A DNA stretch of 35,345 nt. Origin: JAJRRA01 sp048636595. Its GTDB lineage: Bacteria > Pseudomonadota > Gammaproteobacteria > Xanthomonadales > SZUA-36. Within the stretch, counting starts at the first letter, position 1. Each line of letters starts with the position of its first letter. The notes under the pieces are model-generated. The model was not told the DNA's origin. It searched no databases and saw only the letters and a list, made by a program, of their open reading frames with translations. The stretch lies in contig JAIVWI010000007.1 in NCBI GenBank assembly GCA_048636595.1, positions 1 to 35,345 of the forward strand. Direction: 5' to 3'. Made by a program: the position numbers and the translations under genes. Of this stretch, positions 24,508 to 31,503 are shown piece after piece.

Positions 24508-26784
24508 ATGACAGAAATTACCCAATCCTTTCCAGACCACGAACAGATTCCGCTGAAAGAATACGCCGAAAAGGCCTACCTCGATTACTCGATGTACGTA
24601 GTCCTCGACCGTGCGCTTCCACATCTTGGAGATGGCCTGAAACCAGTCCAGCGCCGGATCATATACGCGATGAGTGAGCTCGGCCTGAGCGCAACTTCCA
24701 AACATAAAAAATCCGCCCGCACCGTGGGCGACGTGATTGGCAAGTTCCATCCACACGGAGATTCAGCCTGTTACGAGGCGATGGTGCTGATGGCGCAGCC
24801 CTTTTCTTTCCGCTATCCACTGGTTGACGGACAGGGCAACTTCGGTTCGCCCGACGATCCGAAATCCTTTGCTGCCATGCGTTACACCGAGTCACGCCTG
24901 ACGCCCTACGCCAAATCCCTGCTGAGCGAACTGGGCATGGGGACCGTGGACTGGAGCCCCAATTTCGACGGCACACTGAAAGAGCCCAACATGCTGCCCG
25001 CCAGGCTGCCCAATGTTTTGCTCAACGGCGGCACCGGCATCGCGGTAGGGATGTCCACGGACATTCCACCACACAACCTGAGAGAAGTCGTCTCCGCCAC
25101 CATCCGCCTGCTGGACCATCCCAAAACCACGGTTGCCGAGTTGTGTGAGCACATCAAAGGACCTGATTTCCCGACCGACGCGGAAATCATTACATCGCAG
25201 GAAGACCTGTTGAAACTCTATGAAAGCGGCAACGGCACCGTCAGGATGCGCGCCGTGTGGGAGAAGGAGGGTAGCGAGATCATCGTCACGGCCCTGCCCC
25301 ACCATGTCTCTCCCGCCAAGGTCCTGGAGCAGATTGCACAGCAAATGCAGGCCAAAAAACTACCGATGGTTGAAGACCTGCGGGATGAGTCGGACCATGA
25401 GAATCCCACACGGCTGGTGATTGTTCCCCGTTCCAACCGGGTGGATCTCACGCAGTTGATGAACCACTTGTTCGCCACTACCGAACTGGAGCGCAACTAC
25501 CGCGTCAACATGAACGTCATCGGCATCAACGGCAAACCACAGGTTCTGGGCCTGCGTTCCTTGCTCAAGCAATGGCTGACTTTCCGCATGGACACGGTCA
25601 CACGACGCCTCGAATACCGCCTGGACCAGGTCGTGGACCGCCTGCATGTCCTCGAAGGCCTGCTGGTCGCCTACCTCAACATCGACGAAGTTATTCACAT
25701 CATCCGCACCGAGGACAAACCAAAGCCGGTACTGATGAAACGATTTGACCTGACCGGAACCCAGGCAGAATCGATCCTGGACCTGAAGCTTCGCCACTTG
25801 GCCAGGCTCGAGGAAATGAAAATCCGGGATGAACAGGACGAACTGTCGGACGAGCGCGCTGGATTGGAAAAAATACTGGGCTCGAAAGCAAGGCTGAAAA
25901 CCCTGATCAGGAAAGAACTGATCGCGGATGCTGAAACTTACGGCGATGACCGGCGTTCCATCCTGGTGGAACGAAGTGTCGCACAGGCGCTCAGGCAGGA
26001 AGACCTGTTGCCCTCCGAACCCGTCACGATCGTTCTGTCCCGCTCGGGCTGGGTACGCTCGGCCAAGGGGCATGACATTGACCCCACCAGCCTGAACTAC
26101 CGTGCCGGGGACGAATTCCAGCATTCCAGCCATGGGCGCAGCAACGAACAGGCATTTTTTCTCGACTCCGCAGGCAGAGCCTATTCCCTGTCCGCCCATA
26201 CCCTGCCCTCGGCACGCAGCCTGGGTGAGCCCCTGAGCAGTCGTTTCAACATCCAGGACGGCGCCAGCTTCCTGTATACACTCTCAGGCGACACCAAACA
26301 GAAAATTGTCCTGGCCAGCACCTTCGGATACGGCTTTGTAACCGAACTCGAAAACCTGCACAGCCGGGTCAAGGCCGGCAAAGCCATGCTCTCCGTACGG
26401 GCCGGCGCGATCCCGGTCATGCCCGCTATCATCAAGCCCCCCGGCAAGCTGGATAACAAGCCTGGGGGCAGCCAAACCATCATCTGCGCCACATCCGACG
26501 GCTACCTGCTGGCATTCCCCCTGCAAGACGTACCGGAACTGGCTAAGGGAAAGGGCAATAAACTGATCAACATCCCCACCAAACGCCTCAAGGCCGGCGA
26601 GGAGTTCATGGTTGGCCTGACCGTGATCGGTGAAAAAGAAGAAATCCTGGTCTGGGCCGGCCAGCGCTACCTGCGCATGGGTGCGAAGGAAATCGAGCAT
26701 TTCAAAGGCGAGCGCGCCCACCGTGGCCGCAAGCTCCCCCGCGGCTTCCAGCGCGTCACCAAAATCGAACTGGCCGAGGATTGA
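24508..26784 (+). CDS. parC: DNA topoisomerase IV subunit A
   Basis: DNA-cleaving subunit of topoisomerase IV, 758 aa. Winged-helix/tower core: LKPVQRRIIYAMSELGL, HPHGDSACYEAM and catalytic Tyr126 in AAMRYTESRL. The quinolone-resistance positions are wild-type (Ser86 and Glu90, matching E. coli Ser80 and Glu84), as read from the sequence. The C-terminal domain (from about residue 500) has degenerate beta-pinwheel repeats. An in-frame stop follows FQRVTKIELAED. The gene ends 86 bases before an AT-rich cassette island. Confidence 0.97.
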   Translation: MTEITQSFPDHEQIPLKEYAEKAYLDYSMYVVLDRALPHLGDGLKPVQRRIIYAMSELGLSATSKHKKSARTVGDVIGKFHPHGDSACYEAMVLMAQPFSFRYPLVDGQGNFGSPDDPKSFAAMRYTESRLTPYAKSLLSELGMGTVDWSPNFDGTLKEPNMLPARLPNVLLNGGTGIAVGMSTDIPPHNLREVVSATIRLLDHPKTTVAELCEHIKGPDFPTDAEIITSQEDLLKLYESGNGTVRMRAVWEKEGSEIIVTALPHHVSPAKVLEQIAQQMQAKKLPMVEDLRDESDHENPTRLVIVPRSNRVDLTQLMNHLFATTELERNYRVNMNVIGINGKPQVLGLRSLLKQWLTFRMDTVTRRLEYRLDQVVDRLHVLEGLLVAYLNIDEVIHIIRTEDKPKPVLMKRFDLTGTQAESILDLKLRHLARLEEMKIRDEQDELSDERAGLEKILGSKARLKTLIRKELIADAETYGDDRRSILVERSVAQALRQEDLLPSEPVTIVLSRSGWVRSAKGHDIDPTSLNYRAGDEFQHSSHGRSNEQAFFLDSAGRAYSLSAHTLPSARSLGEPLSSRFNIQDGASFLYTLSGDTKQKIVLASTFGYGFVTELENLHSRVKAGKAMLSVRAGAIPVMPAIIKPPGKLDNKPGGSQTIICATSDGYLLAFPLQDVPELAKGKGNKLINIPTKRLKAGEEFMVGLTVIGEKEEILVWAGQRYLRMGAKEIEHFKGERAHRGRKLPRGFQRVTKIELAED

Positions 26785-26870
26785 TCTTCAACCGCAATCA
26801 CCCCGATCCAAAAGCTGGCCATGGTGGCCTGACCTCTACTTTTGAAAATGGTTAAAAAAGGGGGTATTAC

Positions 26871-26933
26871 CCCTAACGCCTGAATTAACCGGCGCCTGCG
26901 CAGCAGGCGTCCGTGTTTAATGATTTGTTATGT
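26871..26933 (-). repeat. attC-like recombination site A
   Basis: 63-bp imperfect palindrome, 55 of 63 positions identical to 27510-27572. On the minus strand it begins ACATAAC (R''-like, RYYYAAC) and ends GTTAGGG (R'-like; consensus GTTRRRY, last base off). The inner arms pair as a hairpin with a GCA/TGC loop and two unpaired A bases on one arm, resembling the extrahelical bases of integron attC sites. The minus-strand order TAAC-AAATCATT-hairpin-GGTTAATTCAGG-CGTTAG closely follows short attC sites such as those after aadA. It covers the last codons of brnA. Confidence 0.8.
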
Positions 26934-27165
26934 TCCGATCCTGGGCGTGTGTATAAGCATCCAGGAGGCGCCGAATCATTTGTTGGTATTTTGTGTCATG
27001 CTTTTTCGCTTCACGTTTGAAAAAGTCGACACTGGACTTGCTCAAGGAAATTGTGACCTTCACAGTGTCTTCCTTAAAAGCCAATTCTTCAGGGGAAGGG
27101 AGCATGTCAGCAATAACCTCTACTTTCCCAAGCGGTTCATCTGTGTATTTGATTTTCGCGTTCAT
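26917..27165 (-). CDS. brnA: BrnA-type antitoxin (ribbon-helix-helix)
   Basis: 82-aa antitoxin from ATG 27165, expected to neutralise BrnT and repress the operon. The C-terminal half reads DTVKVTISLSKSSVDFFKREAKKHDTKYQQMIRRLLDAY: a beta strand (VKVTISL) plus two helices as in MetJ/Arc/CopG-type DNA-binding domains. The N-terminal IKYTDEPLGKVEVIADMLPSPEEL segment is typical of antitoxins paired with BrnT. AAGGA lies 10 bases upstream. The frame is open to 27222, but that would add 19 residues inside brnT. It overlaps brnT by 29 bases. Its last four codons and stop lie inside attC-like site A. Confidence 0.85.
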   Translation of the reverse strand: MNAKIKYTDEPLGKVEVIADMLPSPEELAFKEDTVKVTISLSKSSVDFFKREAKKHDTKYQQMIRRLLDAYTHAQDRNITNH

Positions 27166-27427
27166 AAATGCGTTTTCCTTTGCGCCAATAGCCTGCACCA
27201 ATAATTCGGATGATTTCATCACGATAAGTGAATCTCACGGTAGCGATACCTTCACCAACCTTACCAAAACAATAGTAACGATCTTCATTTTCACTATGAG
27301 TCAGGTCTTTCGCAATGATCCGGTTTGGATCAGCAAACGCATACTGCGCTTGAGCAAACGAAAGATTGTGTTTCTCTTGGTTGGCGATATCTTTCGATGT
27401 ATCCCAATCGAAACTTGCTGTGCTCAT
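27137..27427 (-). CDS. brnT: BrnT family toxin
   Basis: 96-aa toxin of the BrnT/BrnA type II system; BrnT has a RelE-like fold and acts as an RNase. Family text: FDWDTSKDIANQEKHNLSFAQAQYAFADP, RYYCFGKVGEGIATVRFTYRDEIIRIIGAGYWRKGKRIYE, both with the usual spacing. It precedes brnA with a 29-base overlap, the toxin-first order usual for this system. A TATAAT is only six bases before the ATG, no Shine-Dalgarno is visible, and the mRNA may be leaderless. Confidence 0.88.
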   Translation of the reverse strand: MSTASFDWDTSKDIANQEKHNLSFAQAQYAFADPNRIIAKDLTHSENEDRYYCFGKVGEGIATVRFTYRDEIIRIIGAGYWRKGKRIYERENQIHR

Positions 27428-27433
27428 TTGAGG

Positions 27434-27439
27434 ATTATA
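27434..27439 (-). promoter_or_regulatory. Candidate -10 element of brnT (leaderless start)
   Basis: On the minus strand TATAAT is followed by CCTCAA and then the brnT ATG. A transcript begun seven or so bases downstream of this -10 would start at or near the ATG. No -35 close to TTGACA is visible at the right spacing. Confidence 0.5.
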
Positions 27440-27446
27440 GCAAAGA

Positions 27447-27479
27447 TATGGCTATTTACCCATACTAATGTATGGCTAT
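27447..27479 (-). promoter_or_regulatory. Candidate BrnA operator: inverted and direct repeats at the brnT -35
   Basis: The palindrome CCATAC-TAAT-GTATGG is at 27460-27475, and TATGGCTAT occurs twice in the same orientation at 27447-27455 and 27471-27479. Both lie at the expected -35 area of the brnT promoter, the position where antitoxin-type repressors bind. Binding is inferred, not shown. Confidence 0.4.
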
Positions 27480-27509
27480 AGGGCCAGTGTTTATCGCAGA
27501 TGGTAGTGC

Positions 27510-27572
27510 ACATAACGTCCGAATTAACCGGCGCCTGCGCAGCAGGTGTCCGTGTTAAATGATTTGTTATAC
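27510..27572 (-). repeat. attC-like recombination site B
   Basis: Second 63-bp copy. On the minus strand it begins GTATAAC and ends GTTATGT, with inner arms GCGCCTGC and GCAGGTGTCC around a GCA loop. It starts 11 bases past the stop codon of the DUF1330 gene (stop 27584-27586), the usual place for attC in a cassette, and sits on the 5' side of the brnTA cassette. It differs from site A at eight positions, four within the flanking box ends. Confidence 0.8.
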
Positions 27573-27583
27573 AGCATCTGCGA

Positions 27584-28003
27584 CTAATTGGATGGTTGAT
27601 ATCCATTCACCAAAACAGATTTCGTTGAAGACGATGATGTCCTTAAATGCACGATCGCCTGATACTCCGGTGATTTCACAAACTGCTCGACTTGCTTTTT
27701 TGATTTAAATTCAAGTACGATCATTCGATCTGGATACCATTCACCCTCAGGGCTAATCACAGCCGAAGCGGGATTGTCGTCAAACGATTTTGCACCCGAA
27801 CGAACCACGTATCGTCCTCCGTGGTTTCCAATTATCGGCTCGACTTTCTCACGATACTGCGCATAAGTGTCTGGATCGTGCACAGTAATATCAAGGATTA
27901 GATACACTCTCGCGTCAGGAGATCTGTTCGTTTCCGCTTGAATAGACAGAGACACCATCAACAACAAAGACGACACCCCAATGATTAACCCGCGCTGCCA
28001 CAT
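27584..28003 (-). CDS. Exported DUF1330-like protein, putative second cassette gene
   Basis: 139 aa. A signal peptide is visible: WQR, hydrophobic GLIIGVSSLLLMVSL, cleavage likely after SIQA (residue 23). The mature part has the DUF1330 ferredoxin-like pattern: VYLILDITVHDPDTYAQYREKVEPIIGNHGGRYVVRSGAKS, then WYPDRMIVLEFKSKKQVEQFVKSPEYQAIVHLR. DUF1330 proteins are usually cytoplasmic, small and of unknown function, so the export signal stands out. AAGGAG is six bases before the ATG. The coding DNA is AT-rich (27661-27720 has 22 G/C of 60). An attC-like site follows directly, suggesting a cassette gene. Confidence 0.8.
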   Translation of the reverse strand: MWQRGLIIGVSSLLLMVSLSIQAETNRSPDARVYLILDITVHDPDTYAQYREKVEPIIGNHGGRYVVRSGAKSFDDNPASAVISPEGEWYPDRMIVLEFKSKKQVEQFVKSPEYQAIVHLRTSSSSTKSVLVNGYQPSN

Positions 28004-28049
28004 GTTAGTCTCCTTATATTCATGAAAAAGGCATATATAGACTGGATAG

Positions 28050-28076
28050 GCGGCCAGGTTCGCAGAACCTGACCGC
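28050..28076 (-). terminator. Hairpin after sufS
   Basis: Stem GCGG-CAGGTTC, loop GCA, GAACCTG-CCGC, with one internal C/A mismatch, nine bases after the sufS stop on the minus strand. A T-rich tract (CTTTTTC) comes only about 20 bases further on, so it is not a textbook terminator. It could protect the 3' end of the suf mRNA or form the 5' edge of the cassette island. Confidence 0.4.
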
Positions 28077-28085
28077 AGGCGTTGA

Positions 28086-29372
28086 TCAGCTGAACATTTC
28101 GCGGGATTGTTCCAGCGCGTCGATAAGAATATCTACTTCTTCCAGCGTGTTGTATATGCCGAAGGACACCCGGGCGGTTGCCGGGACATTGAAAAACTGC
28201 ATCACCGGCATCGCGCAGTGATGGCCGGTACGCAAGGCCACGCCGTAATGGTCGATTACCGTACCCAGGTCGTGGGGATGAATGTCGCCCAGTGTGAAGC
28301 TGATGACGCCCGCCTTGTGACGCGCGGTTCCGATAATACGCAGGCCCTCAATCGCGGACAGTTTGCCGGTGGCCACTTCCAGTACTTGGTTTTCATGGGC
28401 TGATATGGCGTCCATTCCAAGTCCTGACAGGTACTCCACGGCGGCCCCCAGTCCGACGGCGCCGGCAATATTCGGTGTGCCGGCTTCGAACTTGGCCGGC
28501 AGTTCGTTGTAGACGGTCTCCTCGAAGGTCACCTTTAAGATCATTTCACCGCCTCCCTGCCAGGGCGGCATGTCATCCAGGATCTCCTCGCGCGCCCACA
28601 GCGCACCGATCCCGGTGGGACCGTACATCTTGTGGCCGGACAGGCAATAAAAGTCACAAGCCAGCGCCTGCACGTCCACCTGCTGGTGCGGCATGGCCTG
28701 TGCGCCATCGACGAGCACCGGGATGTCAAAGCGCTTCGCCATTCGAACGACTTCTTCAATCGGATTCACTGTACCGAGTGCATTTGAAATGTGCACGATA
28801 CCCAGCAATTTCACTCTTTCGGACAGCATGGTTTCCAGTACGTCCAACTCCAGTTCACCACGCTGGTTGATCGGCACGACTTTCAGGCTGGCGCCGGTCT
28901 GCTCGCACAGCATCTGCCAGGGAACGATGTTGGAATGGTGCTCCATGTGGGTGATCAGGATTTCATCACCCGGACCTACCCTGGGCCGCAGAAAACTCTG
29001 GGCCACGAGGTTAATCGACTCGGTGGTTCCACGGGTGAAAATCACTTCCCGTTCCGAACCGGCATTGATAAACCGGGCCAGGCTGCGTCGTGCTGCCTCG
29101 TAAAGATCGGTCGCCTCCTGGCTGAGTTGATGTACGCCGCGGTGAACATTGGCGTTGTGCAGGCGGTAAAAGTGGTCTATCGCCTCGATCACGGCGAGTG
29201 GCCGTTGGGCGGATGCTGCGGTATCGAAATACACCAGGGGCTTGCCATGCACCTGCCGGGTCAGGATGGGGAAATCCTCGCGGACCTTTTGCACATCCAG
29301 GGGATTGCCCACCGCTGTGGCTACGGCGCTTCCGTCAAGGGTGGATGTGGCCGTGGCCGGTTCAATTTTCAT
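28086..29372 (-). CDS. sufS: Cysteine desulfurase SufS
   Basis: PLP enzyme that removes sulfur from cysteine for Fe-S cluster building. 428 aa, a little longer than E. coli SufS because of an N-terminal tail (about 1-27). PLP lysine K248 is in CLSGHKMYGPTGIGAL and the persulfide Cys386 in RTGHHCAMPVMQFF. The short loop around the Cys fits the type II (SufS) class. The start overlaps the sufD stop by 11 bases; no strong Shine-Dalgarno is seen, so reinitiation is likely. It is the last suf gene here; no sufE/sufU follows. Confidence 0.94.
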   Translation of the reverse strand: MKIEPATATSTLDGSAVATAVGNPLDVQKVREDFPILTRQVHGKPLVYFDTAASAQRPLAVIEAIDHFYRLHNANVHRGVHQLSQEATDLYEAARRSLARFINAGSEREVIFTRGTTESINLVAQSFLRPRVGPGDEILITHMEHHSNIVPWQMLCEQTGASLKVVPINQRGELELDVLETMLSERVKLLGIVHISNALGTVNPIEEVVRMAKRFDIPVLVDGAQAMPHQQVDVQALACDFYCLSGHKMYGPTGIGALWAREEILDDMPPWQGGGEMILKVTFEETVYNELPAKFEAGTPNIAGAVGLGAAVEYLSGLGMDAISAHENQVLEVATGKLSAIEGLRIIGTARHKAGVISFTLGDIHPHDLGTVIDHYGVALRTGHHCAMPVMQFFNVPATARVSFGIYNTLEEVDILIDALEQSREMFS

Positions 29373-30687
29373 GATAAGAAGGCATTGCCTGGTCGATCAG
29401 CTCCGAAACACGTCCGGCCAGGGCCTGGTTGTCCAGTTTATCGGTGACCGCCCGACAGAATGCACCTACCAGCAGGCGTCTTGCCTCGGCTTCACTGAGT
29501 CCCCGGGAACGCAGGTAGAAAATGGCGGCTTCATCCAGTTGACCCACGGTGGCGCCATGACTGGCTTCGACTTCATCCGCATAAATTTCCAGCTCGGGCT
29601 TGGTATCTATCCGTGCCTGGGGCGACAACAACAGGTTGGCGTTGGATTGCCGGACACTGGATCCGTCAGCTCCGGGCCGGATCAATGCCTTTCCATTGAA
29701 CACGCCACGGCTGCTGTCACCGAGGACACCACGAAAAAACTGTTCACTGCTGCAACCGGGACTGGCGTGATCAATACTGATGTGATTGTCCACGTGCCGG
29801 GCCTTGTCCAGTACGAAGGCACCCAGGAACGCTGCGTGAGCGCCGCTTCCGCCAAATACTGTTTTCAGTTCGTGCCGGACCAGTCCACCGCCCAGATCGA
29901 ATCCCGCGTAGTTATAACGGCTGCCCTGGGCCTGATCAATACGGGTAGAACTCATCAAAACCGTGTTTTCCGACTCGTTCTGCACACACAAATAATCCAA
30001 TACTGCGTTTGTGCCCAGCTCCACATGCGACACCACGTTCAGAGCGCTGCCAACGTGATCCATGCTTTCGAACTGTTCCATTAGTCGCATACGGGCGCCT
30101 TCGGCCAGCAACAGGAATACACGGAAGTTGTGGATCGACGGGCTGGCATTGCCAGACTGTGCCCAGCGCATCAGTATCGTGCCTGCGTCCACATGCTCGT
30201 CAATGTGGATCACCAGCCCCTGGTTCAGTGTCGCGGTATTCAGCGCGTTGAAAGCCTGCGCGGATCCGTCGATATCGACCGACTCGATGTGCTTTCGAAG
30301 CAGGGGTTCGTATCGCTTCAGGCCTTCGCCAAGTGAAAGAATGGTCACACCCGGCCGGTCGTCGCCTTTGAGCCCTACCAGAACCCCATCGTATACCCTG
30401 GCCTCGAAATCGGGGTTATCAAGCAGGGCAGCCGGGAATTCAGCGTCATTGGGTACTACGGCGGCAACATCGGCAGCCACGCCAGCGGTGATAGTTTCAA
30501 TAGCCGGGTTAAGCTTTTCAAGTTTCCGCAGGGGTGTGTACTTCCAATCTTCATCCTTGCGATGCGGCAAGCCGTGCGCGGTCAATTGATCCAATGCGCG
30601 AAGCCGGAGTTCATCCAGCCACTGCGGGCCCTGAGCCTGATTGGCGGAACGAATCGATTCGCCCCATTGTTGCGCCAGGACATTCAT
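29362..30687 (-). CDS. sufD: Fe-S cluster assembly protein SufD
   Basis: Scaffold partner of SufB and SufC. From ATG 30687 it has 441 aa. The frame runs open to 30846, but that lies within sufC; GGGAG precedes ATG 30687. Beta-helix core with SVRQSNANLLLSPQARIDTKPELEIYADEVEASHGATVGQLDEAAIFYLRSRGLSEAEARRLL, typical of SufB/SufD. The end overlaps sufS. Gap to sufC is 13 bases. Confidence 0.94.
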   Translation of the reverse strand: MNVLAQQWGESIRSANQAQGPQWLDELRLRALDQLTAHGLPHRKDEDWKYTPLRKLEKLNPAIETITAGVAADVAAVVPNDAEFPAALLDNPDFEARVYDGVLVGLKGDDRPGVTILSLGEGLKRYEPLLRKHIESVDIDGSAQAFNALNTATLNQGLVIHIDEHVDAGTILMRWAQSGNASPSIHNFRVFLLLAEGARMRLMEQFESMDHVGSALNVVSHVELGTNAVLDYLCVQNESENTVLMSSTRIDQAQGSRYNYAGFDLGGGLVRHELKTVFGGSGAHAAFLGAFVLDKARHVDNHISIDHASPGCSSEQFFRGVLGDSSRGVFNGKALIRPGADGSSVRQSNANLLLSPQARIDTKPELEIYADEVEASHGATVGQLDEAAIFYLRSRGLSEAEARRLLVGAFCRAVTDKLDNQALAGRVSELIDQAMPSYHEN

Positions 30688-30700
30688 TTGCTCACTCCCG

Positions 30701-31477
30701 TCACGCCCGCAACTCGACATCAAGCGACTGGATGCCGCCCTGCTCAAGCCAGGTATAACCTTGTTCTTCCAACTTGAGCGCAAGGTCCGCGCCGCCACTG
30801 GCGACAATCTTTCCGTCTGCCAGCACATGGACTTTGTCGGGCACAATATGATCCAGCAGACGCTGGTAATGGGTGATCACGAGCATGGCCCGGTCCTCAC
30901 TGCGCAAGCGGTTCACACCCTCTGCCACCAGGCGCAATGCGTCGATGTCGAGCCCGGAATCGGTTTCATCCAGGATCGCCAGGGAAGGCTCCAGCACGGC
31001 CATCTGGAAAATCTCATTGCGCTTTTTCTCTCCACCCGAAAAACCTTCGTTGACCGACCGCCGCAACAAGTCATCGCTGATATGCAGAATTTTCAATTTC
31101 TCGCGCACCAGCTTCAGGAACTGCATGGAATCCAGTTCGGGCTCCCCACGGTATTTACGCTGGGCATTGAGAGCGGCGCGCAGGAAGTAGGTGTTGTTCA
31201 CTCCCGGAATTTCCACCGGATACTGGAAGGCCAGGAAAATGCCTTCACAGGCTCTTTCTTCCGGTTCCAGTTCAAGCAGGTTTTTGCCGTTGAAAAGCAC
31301 TTCACCCTGCGTCACCTCATAACCTTCGCGGCCGGCAATCACATTACCGAGCGTGCTTTTTCCAGCGCCGTTCGGGCCCATGATGGCGTGAATTTGCCCG
31401 GCTTCGATGGTGAGATTCAACCCCTTCAGGATGGCCTTGCCACCCACAGTGGCATGTAGATTCTTGATTTCCAGCAT
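30701..31477 (-). CDS. sufC: Fe-S cluster assembly ATPase SufC
   Basis: ABC-type ATPase that energises the SufBCD scaffold. From ATG 31477 it has 258 aa. Walker A GPNGAGKST, signature SGGEKKRNEIFQ and Walker B LAILDETDSGLD are intact. An upstream ATG at 31498 (adds MNEKSVN) is five bases after sufB; 31477 is preferred because the family starts with MLEIKNLH and AAAGAG lies ahead of it. It has no membrane part. Confidence 0.95.
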   Translation of the reverse strand: MLEIKNLHATVGGKAILKGLNLTIEAGQIHAIMGPNGAGKSTLGNVIAGREGYEVTQGEVLFNGKNLLELEPEERACEGIFLAFQYPVEIPGVNNTYFLRAALNAQRKYRGEPELDSMQFLKLVREKLKILHISDDLLRRSVNEGFSGGEKKRNEIFQMAVLEPSLAILDETDSGLDIDALRLVAEGVNRLRSEDRAMLVITHYQRLLDHIVPDKVHVLADGKIVASGGADLALKLEEQGYTWLEQGGIQSLDVELRA

Positions 31478-31503
31478 GTTTACACTCTTTTCATTCATTA
31501 AAT

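Larger units (their letters stand above)
26877..27515 (-). mobile_element. Putative integron gene cassette carrying brnT-brnA
   Basis: If recombination occurs between G and TT of the R' boxes, the cassette runs from 26877 to 27515 (639 bp) and contains one toxin-antitoxin pair plus its own promoter. The island is AT-rich against its neighbours: bases 27241-27300 have 22 G/C of 60, the parC end (26701-26760) 44 of 60. No integrase gene is in the window. Confidence 0.65.

Noticed and set aside
23800..24756. Open frame of 318 codons on the minus strand
   Set aside because: Opposite nnrS and parC and crosses an intergenic REP-like repeat; composition is Cys/His-rich nonsense.
25360..26199. Open frame of 279 codons on the minus strand
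   Set aside because: Fully antisense to parC; no recognisable motif.
26861..26873. GGGGTA-T-TACCCC palindrome next to attC-like site A
   Set aside because: Only 6-bp arms and no T-run; too short to call a terminator or operator, though it borders the site.
26993..27481. Plus-strand open frame of 162 codons across the cassette
   Set aside because: The minus strand has clear BrnT and BrnA matches, and the plus frame has no matching features or Shine-Dalgarno.
28050..28076. Hairpin after sufS as a third attC site
   Set aside because: The stem is short, with no R'/R''-like outer boxes in the right order, so I call it a possible terminator only.
29242..30084. Open frame of 280 codons on the plus strand
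   Set aside because: Antisense to sufS and sufD, both well supported.
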